From: an uncultured Anaerococcus sp.
GTDB taxonomy: Bacteria; Bacillota; Clostridia; Tissierellales; Peptoniphilaceae
NCBI GenBank assembly: GCA_900550345.1
Contig: URRX01000080.1
Span: 1-6,756 of the forward strand
DNA length: 6,756 bases
Direction: 5' to 3'
In this document: in pieces, positions 1-5,764 of the stretch
How positions within the stretch are numbered: the stretch's first letter is position 1
How the letters are laid out: each line of letters begins with the position of its first letter
Program-made: the position numbers and the translations under genes
Notes under the pieces: model-generated
The model's input: the letters and a program-made list of their open reading frames with translations, nothing else
What the model was told of the DNA's origin: nothing
Database searches by the model: none

Positions 1-26
1 AAGCTATATTTATAAAACTTTTTCAT
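1..26 (-). CDS. Possible N-terminal start of a gene running off the left edge (partial, 8 full codons)
   Basis: An ATG at 26-24 opens a frame reading MKKFYKYS up to the window edge. The Lys-rich start followed by aromatic residues would suit a signal peptide or membrane anchor, but eight codons prove nothing. A TATAAT box lies upstream at 64-59, without a good -35. The AGGA at about 43-40 is too far from the ATG to be a convincing ribosome binding site; only AAAAAG lies directly before it. The function is unknown and the start itself is uncertain. Confidence 0.2.
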
Positions 27-135
27 TCTTTTTATAGATAAGTTCCTATTTAAAATAAATTATACTTAATCTGAAATTTTGCGTGTTTTGATATTGTCCA
101 TATTTTTTAGTATTCTAATTATTTATTTTTACTTT

Positions 136-1554
136 TTATTTTTCAATTTTTTCTAGTTTTTTTATTGTATCAATTGATTCATTCAAACTTTCTGTTACTA
201 TGTCAACATTTGTTTTTTCTTCTTCATTTATTGATCCATCTGGAGCGTATCCTAGGGTGTTTGTGTAAGTAAATACCAATCCCGAATTTGGTAATACATC
301 ATTTATTAATCCAAGAGTAATTCCATCTCCTCCTGTTTTGTGTCCTACTAGTTTTGCAATTTTTGCATTTTTACAAAAACTTGCAAATCCTTCAGCTGCA
401 GAATAAACTCCTTCGTCTACCAACAAATATAAATTGCCTTCAAATTTGTTTTCTTTTATAGGTGAAATTTCTATATCATCCTTGCTATAGTATGAAAAAT
501 CTTTTAAATCTTCTATGTGATTTAAATTTAGTTTTGTTAAATCTACATTTTCTATATTCTCGTAATAAATATCTTCACTTTCCAAAAGCATTTTTGAACG
601 CATTCCATCCCTAAAAAACATGTGATTTGAAATTGAAACTTTTTTTCCTATTAATCTAGGAAGAAGATAATCTTGCCAATATTCAACATTTCCACCAGAA
701 TTTTGTCTAATGTCAATTATTAAAGTTTTTAAATCAGGATTTTCTTTTAAAAATTTGTCTAATTTTTTCATATCATTAGATAATTCATATTCTGCAAGCA
801 TTTCATTAACTCTAATAAGACCTAGTCCTGGTTGTATGATTTTTGTTTGTAAGTTTTCTGCCTTATCTTCTGTAAGTGTTTCTATGGAAGTTTTTTTGTG
901 AGTTGGTCTTTTTTTCGATTTTTTCTTTTCAATCTCGCTTGATTGAACACCCTTTATATCATATCTATCTCTCACACTTTCCTTATTCATGGCCAAAAAT
1001 TCATAATACATGGAAGGATCTTTCCAAAAATGTGAATAATATTCTAAAGTTTCTTTTACATATTCTTTGTCTGCAATTGTTGCATGATCATTGTGAAGAT
1101 CTGCCATTATATTTTGCATTATTCTTTGAAATTCTTGGTCACTTTTGCAAAATTTAACTTCATTTAAATATCTAGAATAATTTTCTAGAAAATCGATACC
1201 ATATTGTCTTTTCAAAATCCCAAAAAATGGATAATTATCTTTTATTTGATTAAAAAGATAATTGAAATCTTCGATTCTTTCTTCTTGACTTAATTCTTTT
1301 TTATCTTTTTTATCTTTAAAAACTAAATCACAAGGTCCGTCCAATTTTTTATACCAAGTTAAGTATTCATCTGTTGATTTAAATTCATCAATTTGGTCTG
1401 GATTAAATTTTATTATCTTTTTTTCTTTTGGTTTTTTCTCAGATAATATTATATCTTTTCTTTGATTAAGATAGTCTATTCTTCTTTGGGCACAAGATGA
1501 AAACAAAATGATAAAGACCAAAACGAAAAGACTTAATTTACTTTTTTTCTTCAT
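136..1554 (-). CDS. S41-family (C-terminal processing protease-like) lipoprotein
   Basis: This is a probable extracellular lipid-anchored serine peptidase of family S41. An open frame reaches a GTG at 1566, but I start at the ATG at 1554: GGAGG at 1564-1560 lies 5 nt before that ATG and overlaps the GTG. The 472-residue product begins MKKKSK, then a hydrophobic stretch and LFSSC, so Cys21 is the likely lipidated residue; Phe at -3 of the lipobox is unusual. HNDHAT (about 154-159) matches the S41 N-terminal D-x-H-T region. The peptidase core contains IDIRQNSGG (279-287), VYSAAEGF with likely nucleophile Ser385, and GHKTGGDG (404-411), ending with PDGSINEE. The canonical CtpA/Prc lysine (G-K-G-T) reads GGDG here, so the catalytic residues may differ. 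No PDZ domain is evident; residues about 205-240 form a Lys/Glu-rich insert. It overlaps the upstream membrane-protein gene by 17 nt, suggesting one transcript. Substrate unknown. Confidence 0.85.
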   Translation of the reverse strand: MKKKSKLSLFVLVFIILFSSCAQRRIDYLNQRKDIILSEKKPKEKKIIKFNPDQIDEFKSTDEYLTWYKKLDGPCDLVFKDKKDKKELSQEERIEDFNYLFNQIKDNYPFFGILKRQYGIDFLENYSRYLNEVKFCKSDQEFQRIMQNIMADLHNDHATIADKEYVKETLEYYSHFWKDPSMYYEFLAMNKESVRDRYDIKGVQSSEIEKKKSKKRPTHKKTSIETLTEDKAENLQTKIIQPGLGLIRVNEMLAEYELSNDMKKLDKFLKENPDLKTLIIDIRQNSGGNVEYWQDYLLPRLIGKKVSISNHMFFRDGMRSKMLLESEDIYYENIENVDLTKLNLNHIEDLKDFSYYSKDDIEISPIKENKFEGNLYLLVDEGVYSAAEGFASFCKNAKIAKLVGHKTGGDGITLGLINDVLPNSGLVFTYTNTLGYAPDGSINEEEKTNVDIVTESLNESIDTIKKLEKIEK

Positions 1555-1885
1555 CAAGTCCTCCACTAATTACCCAATCTCTTTTTTTAATTTCATATAA
1601 AAACGGGAGAATTCCTATAGGATTTATTAGTGAAAAAACTGCAATCATCAACAAATAAAATGACAGTTTTCTTTTTTCATATCTCATAATAGATCCCATA
1701 CTTTTATTGTTTATTTTTATTAAGTAAATAGCTCTTAAAAATAAAAAGAATCCTCCAATAAGCTCCAAACTTTCTATATAATATATGCCAAAAGCAAAAA
1801 CAAATATTGCAGACAAAAAGTAAAGAAAGTAGGCTATTTTATTTTTTTTGTTGTAATTTTTAATTTTTATATTTTCTCTACTCAT
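1538..1885 (-). CDS. Small membrane protein of unknown function (115 aa)
   Basis: I do not recognise the family. The protein has a basic, Lys/Asn-rich N terminus (residues 1-16), then hydrophobic segments at about 17-37, 39-57 and 74-98, separated by a basic loop (58-73) and followed by a charged tail ending DEEKK. This suggests three membrane helices, or four if the last breaks at the Asn-Pro around residue 88. The ATG at 1885 is the only plausible start before Met63. No Shine-Dalgarno sequence precedes it, and an extended -10 box ends only 6 nt upstream, so it may be translated from a leaderless mRNA. It lies 27 nt after tsaD and overlaps the S41 lipoprotein gene by 17 nt, implying co-expression with the latter and perhaps a joint role at the membrane (inference). 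Confidence 0.75.
   Translation of the reverse strand: MSRENIKIKNYNKKNKIAYFLYFLSAIFVFAFGIYYIESLELIGGFFLFLRAIYLIKINNKSMGSIMRYEKRKLSFYLLMIAVFSLINPIGILPFLYEIKKRDWVISGGLDEEKK
1560..1564 (-). promoter_or_regulatory. Ribosome binding site that decides the S41 lipoprotein start
   Basis: GGAGG reads on the minus strand from 1564 to 1560, with ACTTG as a 5-nt spacer to the ATG at 1554. It lies inside the longer frame beginning at GTG 1566, whose first base triplet it overlaps. The 472-residue start is therefore better than the 476-residue one, and it places the signal peptide directly at the N terminus. The site sits within the last codons of the upstream gene. Confidence 0.8.
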
Positions 1886-1891
1886 AAGTCT

Positions 1892-1900
1892 ATTATATCA
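1892..1900 (-). promoter_or_regulatory. Extended -10 promoter immediately upstream of the small membrane protein
   Basis: TGATATAAT reads on the minus strand from 1900 to 1892 and matches the extended -10 form TG-n-TATAAT. Only AGACTT separates it from the ATG at 1885, so a start site 7 nt beyond the box would be the A of the ATG. The sequence at the usual -35 distance (GACTTT, 1920-1915, inside the end of tsaD) is poor, as is often seen with extended -10 promoters. A second TATAAT at 1907-1902 could act as an alternative. It would give the last two genes expression independent of the t6A cluster. Confidence 0.5.
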
Positions 1901-1912
1901 AATTATATTAAA

Positions 1913-2923
1913 TTAAAGTCCTAAATTAGGATAAACTTTTAAATAATTATCAGATCTTTTCCCATCTTTATAATTTAAATATCCTGCCATAGCAATCATT
2001 GCAGCATTATCTGTACACAAAATTATATCTGGATTATAAAATTTGACATCTCTTTTGTCGCATTCTTCTTTTAATCTTTCTTTTAGTCTAGAATTTGCTG
2101 CAACTCCTCCAGAAACTGCCAAAGTTTTTAGACCAGATTCATCAATTAATCTCATAGATTTTTCTACAAGTACATCGATAACTGCTTCTTGGAAGCTTGC
2201 TGCCAAATCTGCCTTATTTATTTCTATATTTTTTTGATTTTGTTGGTTAATATAATTTAAAACTGCAGTTTTAAGGCCAGAAAATGAAAAATCATAAGAA
2301 TCTTTTTCAAGCATAATTCTTGGAAAGTCTATTGCATCCTTATTTCCTTCTTTTGCAAGTTTATCAATTTTTGGTCCACCAGGATATCCAAGTCCAATGC
2401 TTCTTGCAATTTTATCGTAAGATTCTCCAGCAGCATCATCTCTTGTTGTTCCAATTATTTCGTAATCTGTGTAGCCATTTACTTTTACAAGATAAGTATG
2501 ACCTCCACTTACAACCAAAGAAATAAATGGTGGTTCTAGATCTTTATTTGACAAATAATTCGCACAAATATGTCCTTGCATATGATTTGTTCCTATCATA
2601 GGAATATTTGCTGCCAAAGAAAGAGCTTTTGCTGCAGAAATCCCAACCAAAAGTGAACCAATAAGTCCTGGTCCTTTTGTTACAGAAATTAAATCAATAT
2701 CTTGGTATTTTAAATTACAATCATCCAAAGCTTTTTCTATTAGAGGATTTATAGCCTCAAGATGTTTTCTTGATGCTATTTCTGGCACAACTCCTCCAAA
2801 TATTTTATGTATATCAATTTGAGATGATATCAAATTTACTAAAACTTCTCTATCATTTTTTAAAATAGAAACTGAAGAATCATCACAAGATGTCTCAATT
2901 CCCATAGTATAAAAATCTTTCAT
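1913..2923 (-). CDS. tsaD: tRNA N6-adenosine threonylcarbamoyltransferase TsaD
   Basis: TsaD (Kae1/Qri7/YgjD family) is the catalytic subunit that moves threonylcarbamoyl from its AMP adduct onto N6 of A37 in ANN-reading tRNAs, working with TsaB and TsaE in the cytoplasm. The 336-residue length is normal. Visible ASKHA-fold motifs are GIETSCDDSS (8-17), VTKGPGLIGSLLVG (81-94), the metal-binding HMQGH (His114 and His118), VSGGHT (138-143), the long DAAGESYDKIAR stretch (163-174), SFSGLKT (213-219), SGGVAANS (271-278) and CTDNAAM with Asp305 as third metal ligand. All key residues are present, so the enzyme should be active. The start overlaps the rimI stop as ATGA (2923-2920), with AAAGGA upstream, indicating coupled translation. 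Met7 is a less likely alternative start because it lacks that ribosome binding site. Confidence 0.98.
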   Translation of the reverse strand: MKDFYTMGIETSCDDSSVSILKNDREVLVNLISSQIDIHKIFGGVVPEIASRKHLEAINPLIEKALDDCNLKYQDIDLISVTKGPGLIGSLLVGISAAKALSLAANIPMIGTNHMQGHICANYLSNKDLEPPFISLVVSGGHTYLVKVNGYTDYEIIGTTRDDAAGESYDKIARSIGLGYPGGPKIDKLAKEGNKDAIDFPRIMLEKDSYDFSFSGLKTAVLNYINQQNQKNIEINKADLAASFQEAVIDVLVEKSMRLIDESGLKTLAVSGGVAANSRLKERLKEECDKRDVKFYNPDIILCTDNAAMIAMAGYLNYKDGKRSDNYLKVYPNLGL

Positions 2924-3357
2924 ATCAATTCCTTTAACATTATAAAAGCATCTTCGTGGGTTAGGCTATAATAATTTTTTCTAAGTCTAATTTTTTCAAA
3001 GCCAAATTTTTCATACAAATTAATTGCTGGGATATTTTTAGTAGAAACTTCTAGCCAAATTTTTGAAATTTTTAAATTTCTAGAAGAATTTATCAAATGC
3101 TCAAGCATATAAGATGCAATTTTTTGGCCTCTATTTTTTTCATCTACTGCAATTGTATAAATTTCTACTTCATCCAAAATTTTAGAAATTATGTAAAATC
3201 CTACAGTTTCCCCACTTTTTTCATATACAAAATGTCTTTTATGTTTATTTTTTTCAATATCATTTATAAGATCCTTTTTTGGTAAGGGCCTATAAAATGA
3301 ATTACTCTCAATCGTATAAACCTTGTCTGTATCATCTACAGTCATTGTTCTAATCAT
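2920..3357 (-). CDS. rimI: Ribosomal-protein-alanine N-acetyltransferase RimI-like GNAT
   Basis: This 145-residue protein is a single GNAT domain of RimI type, which transfers acetyl from acetyl-CoA to the N-terminal amine of proteins, classically ribosomal protein S18. The acetyl-CoA-binding loop is RGQKIA (76-81), where Lys replaces the central Gly of the Q/R-x-x-G-x-G/A motif; I recall this as a common variant. WLEVS (101-105) and AINLYEKFGF (111-120) are typical of RimI, and Glu103 and Tyr115 fall where the enterobacterial enzyme has its catalytic Glu and Tyr. It begins inside the last codons of tsaB (8-nt overlap), with only a weak GAGAAAAG ribosome site, so translation coupling is likely. 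Its place between tsaB and tsaD is the usual Firmicute arrangement. The true substrate could be proteins other than S18. Confidence 0.93.
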   Translation of the reverse strand: MIRTMTVDDTDKVYTIESNSFYRPLPKKDLINDIEKNKHKRHFVYEKSGETVGFYIISKILDEVEIYTIAVDEKNRGQKIASYMLEHLINSSRNLKISKIWLEVSTKNIPAINLYEKFGFEKIRLRKNYYSLTHEDAFIMLKELI

Positions 3358-4018
3358 TTTTCTTTTCTCTGTCCCTTTCCGCTTGTGATTTTCTCAAATA
3401 ATTTGGAACAAGCTTATAAAGATCAAAATCCTCATCCTTTTTTTCAAGTGCAAGTTTGCATAAATTTTTTCCAATACATGATCTGTAAGAAAAATCTAAA
3501 ATTCTTGCCCTATCAAATTTATCCTCATATTTTTCACTAACTTCTGAAACTAAATCGAAATCTATATTTTTTTCGTTGCAAAGTTTTGAAAATTCGTCAA
3601 TATTATATAAATCTTCTTTTACAATTTCTTTCATATTCTCATCATACATTGCCCCATAGACTCTTTTTCCCCTAGCATCAAGCATAGCCGCCTTGGCAGT
3701 ATTTGATGAAGAATTTAAGGCTAGAGCCTTTAAAGTTGAAACTGGAATAAGTTTTTTATTGTCAACTTGAGCAAAAGTTTTTGCAATTGTCATTCCAATC
3801 CTAAGACCTGTAAAAGATCCTGGGCCTTGGCTAATTGCAAAAATATCAATATCAGAAAGCTTTAGTCCCAAAAGTTTTAACAAAGTTTCAATCATTGGAA
3901 CAAGCGATTCAGAATGAGTTTTTTCTTGATTTACATTAAAATCTCCTATAATTTTACTATCTTCACAAATACTTACAGTAGAAATCATAGTAGAGGTATC
4001 AATAGCTAAAACTCTCAT
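3350..4018 (-). CDS. tsaB: tRNA threonylcarbamoyladenosine biosynthesis protein TsaB
   Basis: TsaB (YeaZ) is the non-catalytic ASKHA paralogue of TsaD and forms the heterodimer needed for t6A synthesis. At 222 residues it has normal length for the family. AIDTST (5-10) is the first nucleotide-fold strand, THSESL (34-39) matches the conserved H-S-E region, and SQGPGSFTGLRIG (63-75) is the family signature. DARGKRVYGAMY (114-125) follows, and the C terminus carries PNYLRKSQAER (205-215), typical of TsaB tails. The metal-binding histidines of TsaD are absent, as expected. It starts at ATG 4018 with TTAGGAG upstream, 13 nt after the tsaE stop, and its last codons overlap rimI. It should be co-transcribed with both neighbours. 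Confidence 0.97.
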   Translation of the reverse strand: MRVLAIDTSTMISTVSICEDSKIIGDFNVNQEKTHSESLVPMIETLLKLLGLKLSDIDIFAISQGPGSFTGLRIGMTIAKTFAQVDNKKLIPVSTLKALALNSSSNTAKAAMLDARGKRVYGAMYDENMKEIVKEDLYNIDEFSKLCNEKNIDFDLVSEVSEKYEDKFDRARILDFSYRSCIGKNLCKLALEKKDEDFDLYKLVPNYLRKSQAERDREKKND

Positions 4019-4031
4019 TAAAATCTCCTAA

Positions 4032-4451
4032 CTAAAATTTAACACTAATATCTCTAGTGTTCTCGTCAATTTTTTCTATATTTACTTCAATCATATCATC
4101 TGGAAGATAGCCTTCTGCCTTATCCGCCCATTCTAAAAATGTAATGGCATTTTCTGGATAAAAATATGTTTCAAAATCTATATCCAAAATTTCATCAGGC
4201 TCTTCAAACCTATAAAGATCAAGATGATAAATTGAAAAAACCTCCTCATCTTTTTTGCCATCATAAATATTTACAATGGCAAAAGTTGGTGATGAAGTAT
4301 TAGAAATTCCAAAATATTTACAAATATAAGAAACAAAAGTAGTCTTACCACTACCCATATCTCCTATAAGATTAATTACCTGACCTTTTTTCAATTTTTT
4401 GGAAAAATCAAAAGCAAAATCTTCCATTTCCTTCAAAGAATTAATTCTCAT
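4032..4451 (-). CDS. tsaE: tRNA threonylcarbamoyladenosine biosynthesis ATPase TsaE
   Basis: TsaE (YjeE/YdiB) is a small P-loop ATPase that binds the TsaB-TsaD dimer and whose ATP hydrolysis is needed for repeated t6A cycles. The 139-residue protein has the Walker A motif GDMGSGKTT (30-38), the SSPTF switch segment (53-57), HLDLYR (76-81) and ITFLEWADK (103-111), where Glu107-Trp108 is the conserved Walker-B-like region. All signature residues are intact. It is the first gene of the t6A cluster: the ATG at 4451 is preceded by AAGGAG at 5-nt spacing, and upstream DNA carries two TATAAT boxes. tsaC/sua5, which makes the threonylcarbamoyl-AMP substrate, is not in the window. Confidence 0.97.
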   Translation of the reverse strand: MRINSLKEMEDFAFDFSKKLKKGQVINLIGDMGSGKTTFVSYICKYFGISNTSSPTFAIVNIYDGKKDEEVFSIYHLDLYRFEEPDEILDIDFETYFYPENAITFLEWADKAEGYLPDDMIEVNIEKIDENTRDISVKF

Positions 4452-4469
4452 AAAAACTCCTTGTCACTT

Positions 4470-4475
4470 ATTATA
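4470..4475 (-). promoter_or_regulatory. Second candidate -10 box close to tsaE (proximal)
   Basis: TATAAT reads on the minus strand at 4475-4470, 18 nt before the tsaE ATG. The sequence at the -35 distance (about GCCTTA) is poor and there is no TG extension. A transcript from here would have a leader of about 12 nt that still includes the AAGGAG ribosome site. It may be an alternative start or simply AT-rich background. Confidence 0.3.
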
Positions 4476-4512
4476 CTACAAAAGTTTAATTTTAAGGCAT
4501 TTTGTAAAATAT

Positions 4513-4540
4513 ATTATAATCCAAAATAAAAAAATTCCAA
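4513..4540 (-). promoter_or_regulatory. Candidate sigma-A promoter of the tsaE-tsaB-rimI-tsaD operon (distal)
   Basis: On the minus strand TTGGAA (4540-4535) and TATAAT (4518-4513) are separated by 16 nt. The -10 is consensus and the -35 matches TTGACA at four of six positions. It lies about 62 nt upstream of the tsaE ATG. In such AT-rich DNA a TATAAT alone means little, but the paired -35, the spacing and the location before an operon support it. Confidence 0.5.
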
Positions 4541-4617
4541 TAATTTTAAGTATAATAAATTCAAAAAATAAAAAGAATTCATGAATGAATAAAAAATCTT
4601 TTGCAAAAATAATAAAC

Positions 4618-4653
4618 GAGATCTCTCGACTCCTTATAGTCGCTCGAGATGGG
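4618..4653. repeat. Left palindromic unit (short interior)
   Basis: This copy reads GAGATCTCTCG, 14 interior bases (4629-4642), then CTCGAGATGGG. It folds on itself: CGACT (4627-4631) pairs with AGTCG (4638-4642) around a 6-nt loop, and ATCTC (4621-4625) pairs with GAGAT (4646-4650) across a small internal loop. Both outer motifs contain self-palindromes (GAGATCTC and CTCGAG). Confidence 0.65.
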
Positions 4654-4769
4654 TGATTAATTGATTTATTTAAAAACTAAAGTTCAATTTTAAAATTTAT
4701 TTAAAATAAAAATTCTCCAATATTTGAAATATAAAAAATCCTTTAGAATTAAAGCGCATCCCACTTAAA

Positions 4770-4879
4770 CCCATCTCGAGCCGATAAATATGCCTTGATT
4801 TGGCATATTTATCCCTAAAACTAGTGTGAAAGCACGGAGGAATTTGCGTAGCAAATGGGTTTTAGTGCCGAGAGATCTC
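4770..4879. repeat. Right palindromic unit in inverted orientation (long interior)
   Basis: This copy is CCCATCTCGAG (4770-4780), 88 interior bases, then CGAGAGATCTC (4869-4879): the same outer motifs as the left unit, on the opposite strand. The interior has its own hairpins. GATAAATATGCC (4783-4794) pairs perfectly with GGCATATTTATC (4802-4813) around 7 nt, ATTTGC (4842-4847) pairs with GCAAAT (4851-4856) around GTA, and CTAAAAC (4815-4821) can pair with GTTTTAG (4859-4865). Confidence 0.65.
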
Positions 4880-4918
4880 TTTATTAAATTTATCCAACAA
4901 TTTTCTTAGCTTTCATAT

Positions 4919-4970
4919 AAAAAAATGACTGTTGCAAAATGAATAAATCATTTATTATTTTGCAACAGTC
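4919..4970 (-). terminator. Intrinsic terminator of ribU
   Basis: GACTGTTGCAAAAT (4927-4940) and ATTTTGCAACAGTC (4957-4970) form a perfect 14-bp stem, and the apical AATAAAT/ATTTATT can extend it. On the minus strand the hairpin is followed by seven Ts (complement of 4925-4919). It begins 16 nt after the ribU stop, closing the riboflavin unit and separating it from the inverted-repeat element and tsaE. The plus-strand side has only three Ts, so it points one way. Confidence 0.92.
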
Positions 4971-4986
4971 TTTGACCTTACAATCA

Positions 4987-5583
4987 TTATCTTCTATCGT
5001 TTAAAATTGAAGAAACGTGTTTATATAATAATTTTGTCACCAAAATTTCAATTAATCCCTTTATTAAATTAAACGGAACTATTGCAAAAATCATCATAGT
5101 AAAATATGACTTTACCAAACTATTTGTCTTGTGGGCCATTGCTACAAATGCATTCATATCAACTCCCATTGCTTTTCCATAAAGTGGAAATATTACAAAG
5201 GCATTTGATAAGGTTGCAGCAAGTGTCATTATTAACATTCCACAAATCATAGCTATTGTTGCATTTTTTTTGGTTTTATTTTTTTTATAAATACTTGATG
5301 AAACAAATACAAAAAGTCCACCAACAACAAAATTAGAAATTTCTCCTACTCCATATGTGCTTGTTTTGCTTAAATTCAAAATATTTTTAATTAATTGAAT
5401 TAAAACTCCATATATTGGTCCCATTGAAAATCCACCTATAAGAGCTGGAACATCAGCAAGGTCAACTTTCATAAATGGTGGCGCAACTGGAATTGGAAAT
5501 TGTACAAACATTAAAATAAAACTCATTGCGGCAAGTATTCCAACTTTTACCATATTTCTTAATTTTCTTTGATCATGACTCAT
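4987..5583 (-). CDS. ribU: Riboflavin ECF transporter S component RibU
   Basis: RibU is the membrane-embedded riboflavin-binding subunit of an energy-coupling factor transporter; it imports riboflavin when joined to the shared EcfT-EcfA-EcfA' module, which is not encoded here. The 198-residue protein has about six hydrophobic segments (roughly 11-30, 45-68, 82-98, 107-132, 158-170 and 172-188). KVDLADVPALIGGFSMGP (39-56) followed by LIQLIKNIL (61-69) is the family signature, with GEISNF (80-85) and VPFNLIKG (169-176) later. Small residues in the first helix (GILAAM, 15-20) suit contact with EcfT. The ATG at 5583 has AGGAGG at 6-nt spacing. The FMN riboswitch directly upstream confirms the substrate class: high FMN should shut the gene off. 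It is a single-gene transcription unit ending in its own terminator. Confidence 0.95.
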   Translation of the reverse strand: MSHDQRKLRNMVKVGILAAMSFILMFVQFPIPVAPPFMKVDLADVPALIGGFSMGPIYGVLIQLIKNILNLSKTSTYGVGEISNFVVGGLFVFVSSSIYKKNKTKKNATIAMICGMLIMTLAATLSNAFVIFPLYGKAMGVDMNAFVAMAHKTNSLVKSYFTMMIFAIVPFNLIKGLIEILVTKLLYKHVSSILNDRR

Positions 5584-5601
5584 AAATTCCTCCTAAATTT
5601 C

Positions 5602-5628
5602 GGCATAAAAAAATGCCCATTCAAGGCT
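5602..5628 (-). promoter_or_regulatory. Expression platform of the FMN riboswitch: competing terminator and antiterminator hairpins
   Basis: On the minus strand GCCU/GGGC (5628-5625 with 5618-5615; 5-nt loop) is followed by AUUUUUUU, with seven Us at 5613-5607: a short intrinsic terminator. The alternative hairpin GGCAU/AUGCC (5617-5613 with 5606-5602) reuses three bases of the first stem (5617-5615) and buries the U tract in its loop, so the two exclude each other. This suggests transcriptional control. The terminator stem is weak on its own, and control of translation is not excluded: AAAUU and AAUUU flank the AGGAGG. Confidence 0.6.
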
Positions 5629-5649
5629 AAAAAATTTCTCATAAAAAGA

Positions 5650-5760
5650 ATATCTTCTTTCATCCAGACTTTAACTGTCGGTATAGGAATTTCACCTATT
5701 CAGTAAAAACTCGCAGACTATAACTGCCGGTTAAGGAATCTAACCTCACCCTGAAGATAT
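5650..5760 (-). ncRNA. FMN riboswitch (RFN element)
   Basis: The minus strand shows the RFN consensus in order: P1 strand AUAUCUUC (5760-5753), CAGGGUGAGGUUAGAUUCC, AACCGGCAGUUAUAGUCUGCGAG, GGUGAAAUUCC (5696-5686), ACCGACAGUUAAAGUCUGGAUG (5682-5661), then GAAGAUAU (5657-5650), which closes a perfect 8-bp P1. These are the conserved junction blocks that bind flavin mononucleotide. It lies 67 nt upstream of ribU and its 5' end coincides with the predicted transcription start. FMN binding is expected to reduce ribU expression. Confidence 0.96.
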
Positions 5761-5764
5761 CTAT

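Larger units (their letters stand above)
4611..4885. repeat. Inverted-repeat element of about 275 bp (MITE-like or structured-RNA candidate), non-coding
   Basis: The 467-nt stretch between tsaE and the ribU terminator has no credible gene; this element fills most of it. It is bounded by terminal inverted repeats: AATAAACGAGATCTCTCG at 4611-4628 and CGAGAGATCTCTTTATT at 4869-4885, complementary over 17 bases apart from one extra C on the left. A second perfect 12-base inverted pair lies inside: CTCGAGATGGGT (4643-4654) and ACCCATCTCGAG (4769-4780). The whole can be read as two inverted copies of a unit GAGATCTCTCG...CTCGAGATGGG flanking an AT-rich core (4655-4768). Local GC is well above the surroundings at the repeats. 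It has no transposase and no clear target-site duplication. It could be a miniature inverted-repeat element, a mobile palindromic repeat pair, or a folded RNA. Confidence 0.75.

Noticed and set aside
59..64. TATAAT on the minus strand near the left edge as a promoter for the next gene
   Set aside because: At the 17-nt distance the -35 position reads AACACG and there is no TG extension; in such AT-rich DNA the box alone is not enough.
1..135. Intrinsic terminator after the S41 gene
   Set aside because: I found no GC-containing hairpin followed by a T run on the minus strand in this stretch.
710..1157. Two plus-strand frames (63 and 93 codons) inside the S41 gene
   Set aside because: They are antisense shadows of a clearly coding frame, without ribosome sites or recognisable proteins.
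2043..2526. Plus-strand frames of 64 and 68 codons inside tsaD
   Set aside because: tsaD is intact with all motifs on the minus strand; these frames are antisense with no supporting signals.
3097..3285. Plus-strand frame of 62 codons inside rimI
   Set aside because: It is antisense to a complete GNAT domain; the Phe/Ile-rich product is what reversed AT-rich coding DNA gives.
4399..4584. Plus-strand frame of 61 codons over the tsaE start and promoter
   Set aside because: It is antisense to the first codons of tsaE, has no ribosome binding site and no domain, and its composition is that of AT-rich background.
4611..4885. CRISPR array or tRNA/rRNA gene in the structured intergenic region
   Set aside because: There are only two repeat units, in inverted rather than direct orientation, with no regular spacers; no tRNA cloverleaf or TTCRANY block is visible.
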